Counted from the first letter of the stretch, positions 16,346-25,212 are shown. The stretch: 64,000 nt of DNA from Nitrospira sp. CR1.3 (GCA_014055525.1 WIAH01000001.1:124001-188000); one strand, 5' to 3'. Notes: generated from the letters alone by a model not told the origin. Made by a program: numbers and translations.

Positions 16346-17901
16346 ACCGTCATGCAATTTTCTCCAAGAGTTTCTTGCTCTATGCGCAATGGTCCTACGG
16401 GTGGGGGCGAGCGGGCGGCTTTCTCACCCACCCAAACCCCGTCCCGCGCCAGGACGCGGCACCTTCCCATGCGCGCGCAGCGGGGGACCCCACACCGGGC
16501 GGGGGTGCGAGCACACTCGGGCTGCTCGCCGACAGGACCCGTATCGGCACGCCTTCCTTACGAGTTCTTTCCACGCTTGTCGTGACGCTGTTTATTGCTC
16601 TGCTCTGCTGGAACAGCCCCGCCTCGGCGTTCTGCGGCTTCTACGTCGGCAAGGCCGACACCAAACTCTTCAACAAGGCGTCTGAGGTGGCCATCGCTCG
16701 TCACGACGACAAGACCGTCATCACCATGGCAAACGACTTCAAGGGGGACGTGAAGGAGTTCGCGTTAGTCGTCCCGGTGCCGACGGTGCTGGAGAAAGAC
16801 CAGATCCACGTCGGGGATCCGGCCGTCCTCAAACACCTGGCCGACTATTCGGCGCCTCGGCTGGTCGAGTACTTCGATGAGAATCCCTGCATGCGCTACG
16901 AGTTGATGGAACGGAAGATGGACGTCATGAAGAGCATGGCGCCGGCTTCGGCGGCGACCCGCGAGCGGGAGCGCGCGTTGGGAGTGACCGTCGAGGCGCA
17001 ATACACCGTGGGAGAGTACGACATCCTGATTCTCTCCGCTAAAGAAAGTGCTGGTCTGGAAACCTGGCTCACCGAGAACGGCTATCGTATGCCCAACGGC
17101 GCCTCATCGGTTCTGCACAGTTACCTGAAACAGGGCATGAAGTTCTTTGTGGCCAAGGTCAATCTCGGCGAGCAGGCCAAGCTCGGCCTGACGCATCTGC
17201 GGCCGCTGCAGATCGCCTTCGAATCGCCGAGATTCATGCTGCCGATCCGGCTCGGCACGGTGAACGCGGACGGCGCGCAGGAACTCTTCATCTACTTCCT
17301 GACGAAGCAAGGCCGGGTCGAAACGACGAATTACCGGACAGTGCGACTGCCGGAGGCGCAGGAGATCCCTCTCTATGTGAAGGACAAGTTCGGCGACTTC
17401 TATCGCGACCTCTTCACCCAGCAAGTCAAGCGTGAGAGCGAGCGAGGCGTCTTTCTCGAATATGCCTGGGATATGAATTGGTGCGATCCCTGCGCGGCCA
17501 ATCCGCTTTCGGCCGAAGAGCTGAGAAGCCTGGGCGTGTTCTGGCAGGACGTCAACGGACGAACGGGAAAAGGCGCGCCGGTGTCGCAGAGTCTGTTTCT
17601 AACCAGGCTCCACCTTCGTTACGATGCGGCGCACTTCCCTGAAGATTTACTCTTCCAGGAAACCTCGGATCGAGCGAACCATCAGGCCCGTTACATCCTT
17701 CGGCATCCCTGGACCGGTACGGACGAATGTCCCGCGGCAACGACTTACCGCCGACAACTGCGAGAGCGCTATGAACGGGAAGCGCAGACGTTGGCGACGC
17801 TCACTGGCTGGAACATCGGCGAGATCCGCAAGGCCATGAATATCGCCGCATTGCCGGCCGGAGAGGACAGGAAATGGTATCAGCGCCTATGGACTAACTG
17901 A
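16342..17901 (+). CDS. DUF2330 domain protein, exported
   Basis: A 519-residue protein. After a hydrophobic signal core (VLSTLVVTLFIALLCWNSPA) comes mature SAFCGFYVGKADTKLFNKAS, then VITMANDFKGDVKEFALVVP, VEYFDENPC and a long beta-rich body typical of DUF2330; several Cys pairs are present (WCDPCAAN). Function is unknown. Residues 13-73 before the signal core are an unusual Gly/Pro/Arg-rich stretch coded by a GC-rich repeat; without it MNRHAIFSKSFL would join directly to RVLSTLVV as a normal signal peptide. The start is coupled to the RnfD-like gene. Confidence 0.8.
   Translation: MNRHAIFSKSFLLYAQWSYGWGRAGGFLTHPNPVPRQDAAPSHARAAGDPTPGGGASTLGLLADRTRIGTPSLRVLSTLVVTLFIALLCWNSPASAFCGFYVGKADTKLFNKASEVAIARHDDKTVITMANDFKGDVKEFALVVPVPTVLEKDQIHVGDPAVLKHLADYSAPRLVEYFDENPCMRYELMERKMDVMKSMAPASAATRERERALGVTVEAQYTVGEYDILILSAKESAGLETWLTENGYRMPNGASSVLHSYLKQGMKFFVAKVNLGEQAKLGLTHLRPLQIAFESPRFMLPIRLGTVNADGAQELFIYFLTKQGRVETTNYRTVRLPEAQEIPLYVKDKFGDFYRDLFTQQVKRESERGVFLEYAWDMNWCDPCAANPLSAEELRSLGVFWQDVNGRTGKGAPVSQSLFLTRLHLRYDAAHFPEDLLFQETSDRANHQARYILRHPWTGTDECPAATTYRRQLRERYEREAQTLATLTGWNIGEIRKAMNIAALPAGEDRKWYQRLWTN
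16384..16560. repeat. GC-rich dispersed repeat, copy 2, inside the DUF2330 gene
   Basis: This stretch is coded in frame as a low-complexity peptide near the N-terminus of the DUF2330 protein. Its right half (16474-16550) aligns with the intergenic copy at 15294-15372, sharing GCGCGCA-CGG, GGGCTG and GACAGGA-CCG in the same order and spacing. Its left half holds inverted GGGTGGG and CCCACCC blocks. The position suggests insertion into the signal-peptide coding region without loss of frame. Confidence 0.6.
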
Positions 17902-17919
17902 GAACGTCGCAAAATCCCT

Positions 17920-17944
17920 CCGGAGGCTGCCAGTCGGCCTCCGG
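17920..17944 (+). terminator. Stem-loop after the DUF2330 gene
   Basis: CCGGAGGC and GCCTCCGG form a perfect 8-bp stem with a 9-nt loop, 18 bp after the stop codon. There is no clear T-run, so it may be a weak or factor-assisted terminator. Confidence 0.4.
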
Positions 17945-18096
17945 CATTCGCTCCATTGTTCTTCGCCTGGAACATTGCGCTGAGGTCTCTGGCTGCCCTG
18001 TCAATTTCCCGGAAAGCCTTGCTGATGGGCTAAAGACCCATGCTATAGTCGGCTAGCGTTTCGAGACAGACCGACCACTCCTTCAAAAGGTACGGC

Positions 18097-18927
18097 ATGG
18101 CGCTTTCTTTCCGTCGGATCTTCCATCCGACAGACCGTTCCGTCACTGAGCAGGCAGCCTTTGCTCACGCGTTGAAGTTGACCTGCCTTGCGCGGGGCGA
18201 GCTAACGATCATGCACGTCGACCCTGCGGCCGGACGTGAGGATTTTGAAGACTTTCCGCGCGTCCGCCCGCTCCTCGCCAAGTGGGGGCTCCTGCCCGAG
18301 GGGAGCGCCAAAGCGGACGTCGGACAGTTGGGCATCCAGATCAGCAAGGTCCGGGCAGTCGCCGAGCACGCGTCGGGAGCGATCCTCCGGCACCTTGCCT
18401 TGCTACCGGCCGACCTGCTGGTCCTCTCTACGCATCAGCGAGAAGGTCTGGCGCGTCTGAGCCACGAAGCCGTCGCCGAACCGGTGGCGCGAGGCGCCCA
18501 TGTCAAGACCCTGTTCCTCCCGGCAGGAGTCGAGGGATTTGTCTCCTCGGAAACAGGCGCCACAAACCTGCAGCGTATCCTGATTCCAGTCGCCAGAAAC
18601 CCGAACCCTCAACCGGCCATCGACGCTGCAGTGGAACTCGCCGGATCGCTTGCAGGCGAGAACGTCCTGTTTGAAATGGTGTACCTCGGATCTGACGAAG
18701 ACTTTCCCAAACTGAACAAACCCGAACAGCCCGGCTGGAAGTGGGAACGGCTCATCGCCAGGGGCAATGCCGCTGATTGGATTGTGGCTGCCGGGAGGGA
18801 CTTCGATGTGGACCTCATCGTAATGATGACTGAGGGTCACAACAGCGTCATCGACATGCTTCGAGGCAATACGACCGAACGGGTCTTGCGAGCAGCCCGG
18901 TCGCCTCTACTGGCAATTCCTGCCTGA
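18097..18927 (+). CDS. Tandem universal stress protein (two UspA domains)
   Basis: A 276-residue protein with two UspA-like domains. The first runs from FRRIFHPTDRSVTEQAAFAH to about residue 150. The second begins QRILIPVARNPNPQPAID and ends with GHNSVIDMLRGNTTERVLR, the nucleotide-binding G-x2-G-x9-G(S/T/N)-like tail. Tandem Usp proteins bind ATP or AMP under stress; the trigger here is unknown. It converges with lhr. Confidence 0.88.
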   Translation: MALSFRRIFHPTDRSVTEQAAFAHALKLTCLARGELTIMHVDPAAGREDFEDFPRVRPLLAKWGLLPEGSAKADVGQLGIQISKVRAVAEHASGAILRHLALLPADLLVLSTHQREGLARLSHEAVAEPVARGAHVKTLFLPAGVEGFVSSETGATNLQRILIPVARNPNPQPAIDAAVELAGSLAGENVLFEMVYLGSDEDFPKLNKPEQPGWKWERLIARGNAADWIVAAGRDFDVDLIVMMTEGHNSVIDMLRGNTTERVLRAARSPLLAIPA

Positions 18928-18969
18928 GGGACAGCCCCAGATCGGAAATGCGACAATCCCTCTCACAAC

Positions 18970-21900
18970 TCAACAGAGGCTGCTCGCCTGTCCCGCTATC
19001 GGAACAATGCGATCACTCTGATCCCGTCCGAGAATCGTTCGTGTTACCACCCCGTCCTTCACGATCAGAAAATTCGTGGGCACTGCCGGAATACGCGGGC
19101 CTGGCAGGATCACTCCGGCCAGATTGAGCGGATCGCAGGCCGACAATCTCACCTCCCCCGACGACGAGACCCCCCCGCTCTTCCTGCTCGCGCGGAGGGC
19201 CTCGACGGCTTCGGGCAACGCGAATTGCTCCCCGGTAAATCCCTCCACAAAGCGGCCGCCCCGCACTTCTGCCTTCAGCTCCATGCGGCGATAGGCCATG
19301 AGCAGATCGCGCCAGACAGGGACCAGTGACTCCCGCATGAGGAGATCGCGAAACACGACGCCGTAGCGCCTGAGCAATTGACGGGCGACTTTTTCAATCG
19401 ATCCTCCTCTCACCTCTTGCCTCGTGCCGCTCGCCTGCATGTTATGGAGCAGCGACCAGCGTCCCGCCGCGTGCCGTGGCCGGCGCTGTCGCGCTCGTCC
19501 TTCCGCCCGGCGACGGCGTGGGTCCATCAAAGCACGGAGATTGTCGAAGCCGTCGGCCGTGACCAGTCCTGCCGCCACGAGTTCCCACAGTCCCTCTTCC
19601 ACTTCCGCAGGCAGATGGTTGGTCAGGCGCACGAGATCGGCAAAGAAGCAGGCGCCTCGCTCGACGAGCGCGCGGCGTAGATCCTGCGCAACCGCGCTCA
19701 GCCCCGCGAAGGGCTCCGGACCCGCACGAGCCGTTAGGTCCTCCTGGACATCCAACAGCCACTCGCCGTCCTCACGAGGGAACAGGCTGATCGGCGCCAG
19801 GCTGGTCGGGACAATTCGGCGCGCCCGCTCTTGCCCATCCGTTTGCGCAAGCCGAGGATGGGGCGAGAGCCTGCCCCAACTCACCGCTCCGCTCAAACAG
19901 AGGCGGTCCAATAATTCCGGTTCGTACTTGGCCATGCGGACTCGGAGCAGATGCGCGTCCCAGGCCGAAGCGGCTGCTTCGAAGCCCGCCAACTGTCTAA
20001 TCATCTCCAACAGTCCGGATTCGCCATGTTGCCTTGTGCCGGAGACCACATGCTGCCACTGAAGCAGGAAGCGCATGAACTCGGTCGCCGTGACCGGCTC
20101 GACTTCTTTGCGTAGCTTGCCGATGGTCAACCGATGGATACGCGCCAACAGCCTGCGATGACACCACTCCGGCCCGACAGCGGCTGTCGGGCCGGATTTT
20201 GAAATTTGAGATTTGAAATTGTTTCTTGGGCCGACCGGCCGGAACCGCCCGCGAAGGACTTGTCCGGAGGCTTCGAGGCGTATGAACGATTCATCAATGG
20301 CCCGGCTTGGAAGATGCAACCGGGTTGCCAGTTCTGTCGCGGTGGTCGGACCGGTGCTTTCCATCCATCCCAGAACGATCGCATCCAACGTTGCGTCGTC
20401 CTGCAGTGTCAATGCGGCCGCAATCTCTTTTTGATGCTCCGCCGCGATCCACCCCCTCGCTTCTCGTCCCTCGCCGCTCGCCGTGATGGAAACGACTCGA
20501 CCGGACTCGACCAGCGTCGGGATGTGCATCGCCCAATCCGCAGCGACCGGCTCTGGCACCCACATCAACGTCAGCAACGCATCGTGCAATTCGTCCACAT
20601 CGCGCACGACCGGCCAGGATTCCCGGGCCACTTCTTCAATCGCAGCCTGGTCGAGCGCGCCGAATTCTCCGGCCAGTTCAACTGGGAGCGTCCGTCTCAA
20701 CTCGACCGCCCTGGCCCTCCGCTCTTCCAGCGGCGCATCGTCAAGAAAGGCGTAAGGATTGGCGTTCAGGATCTCGTGAGAGAAGGGCGAAGGCAACGGC
20801 GTGTCGATTGCGACGCACCGGACCTGACCGGTTTCGATCCGGCGCAACAACTCGGTCAGCCCTTCCACATCCATCGCCTCGGTGAGGCAATCGCGCAACG
20901 TCTCCTGCACCAACGGATGGTCGGGAATCTTTCTCACAGCCCGTTCTCCCGTCAGATTCTCCTGGCAGGCAATCGCATCCGGGAACAGGGCCGTCAGGAG
21001 ATCCTCGGCTTTCATCCGTTGGATCTGCGGCGGGACTTTCTTGCCTTTCGAGAATCGCAGCAGGGCCAGCGCACGCGAGGCGTTCCAGCGCCAGCGCGTC
21101 GCAAACATCGGGGTCGCCAAAACCGCCTGGATCAGCACCTCGCGCACCGTGCTCGAATGGAGATAGCCGAACACCGACTCCAGCGGAAAGCTGTGCTTTT
21201 CACCGAGCGAGATGACGAGCCCGTTGTCCGTGGCGGCAGCCTGCAGTTCGAAATCAAACGTGACGCAGAAGCGCTTACGAAGCGCCAGCCCCCAGGCACG
21301 GTTGATCCGTCCGCCGAACGGCGCATGGATGACCAACTGCATGCCTCCGCTTTCGTCGAAGAAACGCTCGGCCACGATCGTGTCCTGTGTGGGAACCGTC
21401 CCGAGGATCGCTTTCCCCGCCAGCACATATTCGACCGCCTGCTCTGCGCCCCGGTGACCCAGGCCGCAATCCTGGCGAAGCCAGGCAAGAGGCAAGAGGC
21501 GAGAGGCGAGGGGGATGCCGGAAATACTCTCATCGCCGCTTGCCTCTTGCCTCGCTCCACCAGCCTGCTGCGCAATCTCCTCGCGCAGGGCGGCCACTTC
21601 TGCCGACAACTCCGCCGTTCTGGACGGCGCCTCGCCACGCCAGAAAGGAATGTTCGGCGGCGCGCCATGAGCGTCCTCTACCCGCACCTTGCCCATCTCG
21701 ACGCCCTTGATGCGCCAGGACGTGTTGCCCAGGAGCATAATGTCGCCGGCCAAACTCTCGACGGCGAAATCTTCGTCGACCGAGCCGACGATCGTTCCCG
21801 CCGGTTCCGCCACCACTGCGTAATTAGCGGTATCGGGGATCGCACCGCCGGACGTGATCGCCGCCAGCCGCGCGCCGCGCCGGCCTTTGATTCGACGATT

Positions 21901-23403
21901 GATCCGATCGTGATAGAGGTAGGCCAGCCCGCGGCCTCGGTTGGTCGAAATTCCCTCGGCCAGCATACGGACAATGGCATCAAACGCGGTACGCTCCAGC
22001 GCTCGATAGGGCCCGGCGCAACAAATCAGCCCGAAGAGTTCGTCCTCCGTCCAGGTCTGAGTTGCGGCTGCCGCCACAATCTGCTGGGCCAGGATATCCA
22101 TCGGAGCGGACGGCACTTCGATCCGATCCAGCGTTCCGGTTTTGATGGCCCGAATGAGCGCAGCGCACTCCAACAACTCATCCCGCGTGGTCGCGAGCAA
22201 GCGGCCTTTCGGTACCGCCTTGATCCAGTGCCCGGCTCGTCCGATGCGCTGGAGGCCGGTCGCGATGGCGCGCGGAGAGCCGATCTGGCAGACAAGATCG
22301 ACCGTGCCGATATCGATACCCAATTCCAGCGAGGCGGTCGCAACCACGACACGCGTCTTGCCGGATTTCAACCGTTCCTCCGCAGACAGACGGATCTGTC
22401 GCGCGAGACTGCCGTGATGCGCCGCAACCGCATCGGGCCCCAAATCTTGCAACCGCTCTTCCAGACAGTGTGAAATCCGTTCAGCCAATCGGCGGGTATT
22501 CACGAAGACGAGCGTCGACCGGTGTTCCCGGACCAAGGCCGCGAGCCGGTCATAGATGTCGGACCAAATGGCATTTGTGGCCACGGCGCTCAGTTCGTCC
22601 TTCGGCACTTCCACTGCAATGTCCATTTGCCGTCGATGGCCGACATCGATAATGGTACAAGGCGAGGTGGAATGCGATGTTCGAGGTTCGCGGTTCGAGG
22701 TTTCGCATTCTGGAGAACCTCGCACTTCGCACTCCGAACTTCGAATGCCGGCGCCGACCAGGAATTGCGCGACAGTTTCAATGGGCCGCTGCGTGGCCGA
22801 GAGACCGATCCGTTGAGGCTTCGTCTGTGTGAGCGCTTCGAGCCGTTCCAACGACAGCGCCAAATGCGCCCCACGCTTGTTCGGCGCCACGGCGTGGATC
22901 TCATCCACGATGACAGTGCGAACCGATTGCAGCAACCGGCGGCTCTTGTCGGCCGTCAGTAGAATGAACAGGGACTCAGGTGTCGTGACCAGGATGTGCG
23001 GCGGGTGCTTGAGCATCTGCTGGCGATCGGCCATCGGCGTATCGCCGGTCCGCACCAGCACGCGCAACTCCGGCAGCAGCAGGCCTGCCTGCAGCGCGGC
23101 CTGACCGATTTCAGCGAGAGGTCTCTGGAGATTTTTCTGGACGTCGTTGCTCAGAGCCTTGAGGGGCGACACGTAGAGCACCTGCGTCCGATCGTCGAGC
23201 TCGCGCGCCAGCGCCTGTTTGAAGAGCCGGTCGATGCAGGACAGAAATGCGGCGAAGGTTTTGCCGGAGCCGGTCGGCGCGGCGATCAGCGCATCGTTGC
23301 CTGTTTGAATCGCGGGCCAGGCCTGTATCTGTACATCGGTTGGGGTTCCGACCGAAGAGGTGAACCATTCAGCGATGAGCGGGTGGAATCGTGAAAGCGG
23401 CAT
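18970..23403 (-). CDS. lhr: Lhr-like superfamily 2 DNA helicase, 1477 residues
   Basis: A full-length Lhr helicase. Walker A APTGSGKT is at residues 42-49, the Lhr-type DEIH box is in VDEIHAVAPNKRG, motif III is GLSATQ, and motif VI is QRIGRAGHW. Lhr core and C-terminal blocks follow (LPLAWLRQDCGLGHRGAEQ, EWCHRRLLARIHRL, FMRFLLQWQHV, RYGVVFRDLL). Lhr enzymes translocate 3'-5' on DNA and are linked to DNA repair. The protein is interrupted at five places by low-complexity peptides coded by 7-bp-period repeats, each keeping the frame (see separate entries). Confidence 0.93.
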   Translation of the reverse strand: MPLSRFHPLIAEWFTSSVGTPTDVQIQAWPAIQTGNDALIAAPTGSGKTFAAFLSCIDRLFKQALARELDDRTQVLYVSPLKALSNDVQKNLQRPLAEIGQAALQAGLLLPELRVLVRTGDTPMADRQQMLKHPPHILVTTPESLFILLTADKSRRLLQSVRTVIVDEIHAVAPNKRGAHLALSLERLEALTQTKPQRIGLSATQRPIETVAQFLVGAGIRSSECEVRGSPECETSNREPRTSHSTSPCTIIDVGHRRQMDIAVEVPKDELSAVATNAIWSDIYDRLAALVREHRSTLVFVNTRRLAERISHCLEERLQDLGPDAVAAHHGSLARQIRLSAEERLKSGKTRVVVATASLELGIDIGTVDLVCQIGSPRAIATGLQRIGRAGHWIKAVPKGRLLATTRDELLECAALIRAIKTGTLDRIEVPSAPMDILAQQIVAAAATQTWTEDELFGLICCAGPYRALERTAFDAIVRMLAEGISTNRGRGLAYLYHDRINRRIKGRRGARLAAITSGGAIPDTANYAVVAEPAGTIVGSVDEDFAVESLAGDIMLLGNTSWRIKGVEMGKVRVEDAHGAPPNIPFWRGEAPSRTAELSAEVAALREEIAQQAGGARQEASGDESISGIPLASRLLPLAWLRQDCGLGHRGAEQAVEYVLAGKAILGTVPTQDTIVAERFFDESGGMQLVIHAPFGGRINRAWGLALRKRFCVTFDFELQAAATDNGLVISLGEKHSFPLESVFGYLHSSTVREVLIQAVLATPMFATRWRWNASRALALLRFSKGKKVPPQIQRMKAEDLLTALFPDAIACQENLTGERAVRKIPDHPLVQETLRDCLTEAMDVEGLTELLRRIETGQVRCVAIDTPLPSPFSHEILNANPYAFLDDAPLEERRARAVELRRTLPVELAGEFGALDQAAIEEVARESWPVVRDVDELHDALLTLMWVPEPVAADWAMHIPTLVESGRVVSITASGEGREARGWIAAEHQKEIAAALTLQDDATLDAIVLGWMESTGPTTATELATRLHLPSRAIDESFIRLEASGQVLRGRFRPVGPRNNFKSQISKSGPTAAVGPEWCHRRLLARIHRLTIGKLRKEVEPVTATEFMRFLLQWQHVVSGTRQHGESGLLEMIRQLAGFEAAASAWDAHLLRVRMAKYEPELLDRLCLSGAVSWGRLSPHPRLAQTDGQERARRIVPTSLAPISLFPREDGEWLLDVQEDLTARAGPEPFAGLSAVAQDLRRALVERGACFFADLVRLTNHLPAEVEEGLWELVAAGLVTADGFDNLRALMDPRRRRAEGRARQRRPRHAAGRWSLLHNMQASGTRQEVRGGSIEKVARQLLRRYGVVFRDLLMRESLVPVWRDLLMAYRRMELKAEVRGGRFVEGFTGEQFALPEAVEALRASRKSGGVSSSGEVRLSACDPLNLAGVILPGPRIPAVPTNFLIVKDGVVTRTILGRDQSDRIVPIAGQASSLC
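19401..19435. repeat. Heptamer repeat in lhr, C-terminal part
   Basis: Five 7-bp units on the plus strand: ATCCTCC, TCTCACC, TCTTGCC, TCGTGCC, GCTCGCC. On the lhr strand they code ASGTRQEVRGGS, which sits between WSLL and the conserved VARQLLRRYGVVFR block. Confidence 0.75.
20169..20195. repeat. Perfect 12-bp inverted repeat inside lhr
   Basis: CCGGCCCGACAG and CTGTCGGGCCGG are exact inverse complements around a CGG centre. The palindrome codes SGPTAAVGP in Lhr and abuts a heptamer repeat at its right end (20195). Together the two look like one inserted unit just before the conserved EWCHRRLLARIHR block. Confidence 0.8.
20195..20229. repeat. AT-rich heptamer repeat in lhr
   Basis: Units GATTTTG, AAATTTG, AGATTTG, AAATTGT, TTCTTGG run in 7-bp register. 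They are strikingly AT-rich inside a GC-rich gene and code NNFKSQISKS on the lhr strand. Confidence 0.8.
20453..20480. repeat. Heptamer repeat in lhr, middle part
   Basis: Four 7-bp units, each ending CTCG: CCCCTCG, CTTCTCG, TCCCTCG, CCGCTCG. They code TASGEGREARG in Lhr, in a variable linker. Confidence 0.75.
21483..21556. repeat. Two inverted heptamer tracts in lhr
   Basis: The left tract (21483-21510) is AGGCAAG, AGGCAAG, AGGCGAG, AGGCGAG. The right tract (21536-21556) is CCGCTTG, CCTCTTG, CCTCGCT, which is inverted with respect to the left one. The 74 bp code the linker GGARQEASGDESISG to LLPLA between EEIAQQA and WLRQDCGLGHRG. Confidence 0.8.
22675..22751. repeat. 77-bp heptamer repeat in lhr, N-terminal half
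   Basis: Eleven 7-bp units in register: CGATGTT, CGAGGTT, CGCGGTT, CGAGGTT, TCGCATT, CTGGAGA, ACCTCGC, ACTTCGC, ACTCCGA, ACTTCGA, ATGCCGG. They code the odd linker RSSECEVRGSPECETSNREP between the first helicase domain (ETVAQFLVGAG) and TIIDVGHRRQMD. The tract has the same length, 77 bp, as the sigma/anti-sigma spacer repeat. Confidence 0.8.
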
Positions 23404-23445
23404 GGCCTGCTGATGCTACCATGCCGAGGAATGAAGCTCTATAGG

Positions 23446-25089
23446 CTATGGGAGCGCACGGACGTAAATATCCGACAGCGCGACCGGCGGAGCGGCCACA
23501 AGATCGGAGGCCTGGGAGGAGAATGCGACGAATCCCCCGTCCGCGTTCGCGGAAGGACTGTCACTGGGAGCATTGCCCGCATCGCTGGTGTTTGTATTGT
23601 CCTGCGAGACTAGACTTGTCTGATTCAACTGACGATCCCGTGAGTAGATCTGTTGCCCCGTTACGGAGGGAACCGCGGGAGCGAGCAAGTTCGTGCCGGC
23701 CGATACGAACGCGACGAACCGATCATCGGAGCTGATCGATGGGCTGCGACTGACTCCGTTGGCCGGATTTGCCGCGACATTATTATCTGTAGAAACGAGG
23801 CTTGTCTGATTCAGCGTGCGATTGCGGGCATAGACCTGCTGCCCCGTCACTGACGGAATCCCCGGCGCCAATAGATTCGTCGCCAGAGAGTCGAACGCTA
23901 CGATGCTTCCGTCACCATTGATCGAAGGCGCGTTGCTGGCCCCGTTTCCCGGGTTGGGCGCGACGTTATTGTCCGCCGACGCGAGGCTTGTCTGGTTGAG
24001 CTGCCGATCCCGGACGTAAATCTGCTGGCCGGCCACGGCAGGGGTCCCGGGAGCCAGTAGATTCGTCGCCACTGAGCCAAATGCCACGAAGCGTCCATCC
24101 CCGTTGATGGACGGAACGCTGCTGAGACCATTGCCGGGGTTCGCCGCGACATTGTTATCCACCGATACCAGGCTCGTGAGCCCCATTTGGCGATCCCGCA
24201 CATAGACCTGTTGCCCCGCCGGAACCGCCGGCGTACCGGGCGCCAACAGATTCGTGGCCTGTGAGACAAAGGCGACGAACCGCCCATCGGAGCTGATTGC
24301 GGGGGCGCTGCTTGCCCCGTTGCCTGGATTAGGCACGACGTTGTTGTCCACCGATACCAGGCTCGTCAGCCCCGTTTGGCGATCCCGCACATAGATCTGT
24401 TGCCCCGCCGGAATCGCCGGCGTGCCGGGCGCCAACAGATTCGTGGCCTGTGAGACAAACGCGACGAACCGCCCATCGGAGCTGATCGCGGGGGCGCTGC
24501 TTGCCCCGTTGCCTGGATTTACCGATGTATTGTTATCACGGGAAATCAGTTCGATCTGGCCGCTCTGTCGAGAATGAACATAGATCTGAGAGCCGTTGAC
24601 TCCGGTGATGAAATTCGTGGATTGGGACACGAACGCGATACTGTTCCCGTCCGCGTTGATGGCTGGATTTGAGCTTGTCCCGTTCCCTGCTGCGCCGCTG
24701 TTGTCAACGGATACTCGATCCGATCGTGGATAGACCCTGAATGCCACGGTTCCTGTCGCGGTCTGGCCGGTGCTGTCTCTCACGTTAAAGGTCGCGGTGG
24801 AGTTGCCGGCGGCGGTCGGGGTGCCGGCGATCAATCCCGTCGCGGGATTGATGGGGTTCAGACCAGCCGGCAGCGCTCCCCCGAAGAGCGACCAGGTGAA
24901 GGGTGGAGTACCGCCGGTGGTTGCGGGTGTCGTCGAGTAGGCATTCCCCACTATTCCGAACGGAGCGGTCGTCGTTGTGATTGCAAACGACCCACCGCCA
25001 GAGCCTCCGCCCCCACCGCCAGGACACCCGTCGAGCGAGAGGAGGAGAGCCAGGAGAAGAAGAATGTACTTCGGACGATTCATATCCAT
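23446..25089 (-). CDS. Lipoprotein with Ig-like domain and PD40/TolB-like propeller repeats
   Basis: A protein of about 547 residues with a lipobox LLSLDGC followed by a Gly-rich spacer. An Ig-like (He_PIG) domain comes next (ITTTTAPFGIVGNAYSTTPA ... GLIAGTPTAAGNSTATF). Then about seven repeats near 62 residues each carry PAISSDGRFVAFVSQATNL and QIYVRDRQTGLTSLVSVDNN, a WD40-like (PD40) beta propeller. Repeats near 24190-24340 and 24379-24529 are nearly identical at DNA level with a 189-bp offset. It is probably surface-anchored; the ligand is unknown. The ATG at 25089 or 25083 is the start; the upstream extension is not credible. Confidence 0.8.
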   Translation of the reverse strand: MDMNRPKYILLLLALLLSLDGCPGGGGGGSGGGSFAITTTTAPFGIVGNAYSTTPATTGGTPPFTWSLFGGALPAGLNPINPATGLIAGTPTAAGNSTATFNVRDSTGQTATGTVAFRVYPRSDRVSVDNSGAAGNGTSSNPAINADGNSIAFVSQSTNFITGVNGSQIYVHSRQSGQIELISRDNNTSVNPGNGASSAPAISSDGRFVAFVSQATNLLAPGTPAIPAGQQIYVRDRQTGLTSLVSVDNNVVPNPGNGASSAPAISSDGRFVAFVSQATNLLAPGTPAVPAGQQVYVRDRQMGLTSLVSVDNNVAANPGNGLSSVPSINGDGRFVAFGSVATNLLAPGTPAVAGQQIYVRDRQLNQTSLASADNNVAPNPGNGASNAPSINGDGSIVAFDSLATNLLAPGIPSVTGQQVYARNRTLNQTSLVSTDNNVAANPANGVSRSPSISSDDRFVAFVSAGTNLLAPAVPSVTGQQIYSRDRQLNQTSLVSQDNTNTSDAGNAPSDSPSANADGGFVAFSSQASDLVAAPPVALSDIYVRALP

Positions 25090-25212
25090 CTTATCTCGAC
25101 GCCGAGCAATTCCCTTGTGCGTTGTGCAATTATACGTCCTGATGAAACGAATCCAGAATACGTAGTACAACGTATCACCTAGTGGTTCATAGTCCAAGAA
25201 AATAGAAGATAC

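Noticed and set aside
20206..22473. A 755-codon open frame on the plus strand opposite lhr
   Set aside because: It is the antisense shadow of the Lhr coding sequence; its translation is Arg/Gly/Gln-rich with no domain, while the minus strand has all helicase motifs.
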